A stretch of 5,811 nucleotides of DNA, from the NCBI GenBank assembly GCA_002364555.1, contig DEYM01000066.1, positions 5,195 to 11,005 of the forward strand, read 5' to 3'. This document shows, in pieces, positions 4,844 through 5,811 of the stretch. Position 1 is the first letter of the stretch. Every line of letters begins with the position of its first letter. Source of the DNA: Phycisphaerales bacterium UBA3158. Lineage in GTDB: Bacteria > Planctomycetota > Phycisphaerae > Phycisphaerales > SM1A02. The notes beneath the pieces were generated by a model. The model ran no database searches. It saw nothing but the letters and a program-made list of their open reading frames with translations, and was not told the DNA's origin. The translations under genes were made by a program, and so were the position numbers.

Positions 4844-5811
4844 ATGTTGTCCGTATACAAGCATGTCATCCAAGTGCTGAGCCTTGGTCTCGTGATCGCC
4901 GCATGCAGCAGCATGGTGAACGGGCAGGATCTCGATGAGATCACATCCATCCAGAGGCAATACGAGCAAGCGAGACCTCACGAGAAGACGCCGCTGCTCA
5001 ACAGTCTGCTGGTTCGTCGCGATCGTCTGATCGAGGACAATCCGGAACACCCTGATGCGATCTTCTGGAGATTGGCCCAGCTCGAAGACGCCTTGTCCAA
5101 AGGTGTCCGCTTCAATGGTTTGGAATACCGCGTCCGGTACGGCCTGCCGGACAAGACCGAGATCGTTCAACTCGAGAAGATGCTTCGAATCGCCCTGGAG
5201 CAATCCGAGGCGATCGAGCAGATGTTGAGCACGCAATTGAAGGTCGCCCCGTCCGATCGTGTTCTTGAACAGCGATTGGAGGCAATTCGAAGAAACAGGC
5301 TTCCCTACCTCAGGGCAATGGCACTGGTCATCGCCGCGGATCAGGGGCTCATGTCCAATCCATCGATCGCTCGCCAGGAGGCGATCCGATATCTGAACAG
5401 TGACGACATGCAGCTTCGTCCAGCGGAGCGTGCCAACGCATCGCGCTATCTGGCTGAAGCGCATGCCGCCCAGCAGAACATGGAAGAGGCCTGGAAGGTG
5501 ATCAATCGGCAACTGCAGCAGCAGACGGAACAGGACTTCGACTGGCTTGGCCTCGTCCTGGCCCAGTACGAGATGGAGGCGATGTCCTCTTCGGACAATG
5601 CCGCCGCCAAGGGACAGCTGCGTGCCGTTGGCAGTGGAGTGGTCTCCAGCCGCCTGCTTCTGATCGAGCAGTCCGCGAAGCACTGGATGCAGGCTTCCAG
5701 GGAGGTGCTGCTCGACGAGGACGATGCGGAGCGATTCTCCAAGCATGCCGAGCTGGAACGCAGCGCCTTCGAGGTGTTTCTGCTGCTTCAGCCCGAACAA
5801 GGTGGCGTGAT
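4844..5811 (+). CDS. Exported helical (TPR-like) protein, putative lipoprotein, C-terminus cut by window edge
   Basis: The frame stays open from the ATG at 4844 to the window edge (322 codons, no stop). The N-terminus is a signal peptide: Lys6, a hydrophobic core at 8-20, and a lipobox-like V-I-A-A-Cys21. This would make it a lipoprotein; cleavage by ordinary signal peptidase after Gly27 (SMVNG/QD) is the alternative. The rest is rich in Glu, Gln, Ala, Leu and Arg and appears almost wholly helical. One stretch (200-221: SRYLAEAHAAQQNMEEAWKV) resembles a TPR helix pair with its Y..A.....A..A spacing. No catalytic motif is visible and I recognise no specific family. Its place as the last visible gene after the ExbB/ExbD pair suggests a periplasmic or outer-membrane-facing partner of that complex, perhaps a scaffold. 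Function unknown; export and helical content are well supported, the TPR label less so. Confidence 0.8.
   Translation, partial: MLSVYKHVIQVLSLGLVIAACSSMVNGQDLDEITSIQRQYEQARPHEKTPLLNSLLVRRDRLIEDNPEHPDAIFWRLAQLEDALSKGVRFNGLEYRVRYGLPDKTEIVQLEKMLRIALEQSEAIEQMLSTQLKVAPSDRVLEQRLEAIRRNRLPYLRAMALVIAADQGLMSNPSIARQEAIRYLNSDDMQLRPAERANASRYLAEAHAAQQNMEEAWKVINRQLQQQTEQDFDWLGLVLAQYEMEAMSSSDNAAAKGQLRAVGSGVVSSRLLLIEQSAKHWMQASREVLLDEDDAERFSKHAELERSAFEVFLLLQPEQGGV

Noticed and set aside
4796..5800. Long minus-strand open frame (334 codons) opposite the 3'-most gene
   Set aside because: Its translation is His/Gln/Leu/Asp-rich without recognisable motifs, while the plus frame has a strong Shine-Dalgarno, a signal peptide and fits the operon. 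It is the antisense shadow of the plus-strand gene.
1..5811. Mobile elements, CRISPR arrays, phage genes
   Set aside because: No transposase or integrase motifs, no terminal repeats and no regularly spaced repeats were seen. The tRNA has no duplicated 3' end nearby in the window to suggest an attachment site.

Overview
The window looks like a chromosomal piece from a Planctomycetota bacterium, possibly of the Phycisphaerae type. This is inferred from gene content: a von Willebrand factor A (VWA) protein next to ExbB and two ExbDs, a DoxX protein with a large periplasmic insert, a tRNA without an encoded CCA end, and moderately high GC with many GATC/TCGA-rich codons. No phylogenetic marker is present, so the assignment is tentative.

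Left part (1-1347, minus strand). A class II (plant/mycobacterial type) DAHP synthase gene runs off the left edge and lacks its C-terminus. It encodes the first committed step of aromatic amino acid synthesis. Upstream of it on the same strand is a tRNA-Leu(UAG). A plausible sigma70-type promoter at 1386-1414 could drive the tRNA and perhaps read on into the DAHP synthase gene.

Middle and right part (1461-5811, plus strand). Six co-oriented, tightly packed genes form a likely operon: a DoxX-like membrane protein, a membrane-anchored VWA protein, an ExbB/TolQ-type proton-channel subunit, two different ExbD/TolR-type subunits, and a secreted or lipoprotein helical (TPR-like) protein that runs off the right edge. 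From the VWA gene to the second ExbD, each junction is a stop/start overlap or a gap of a few bases. The last gene follows after 17 bases with a strong Shine-Dalgarno.

The most interesting feature is the VWA protein. Its N-terminus resembles TonB: a short basic cytoplasmic tail, one transmembrane helix carrying a Ser-x-x-x-His motif, then a proline-rich periplasmic stretch. In place of a TonB C-terminal domain it has a VWA domain. With ExbB and two ExbDs encoded directly downstream and no TonB, TolA or Pal in view, the operon may encode a proton-motive-force-driven envelope machine in which the VWA protein is the moving or force-transmitting partner. That role is inferred; the domains and the gene order are read from the sequence.
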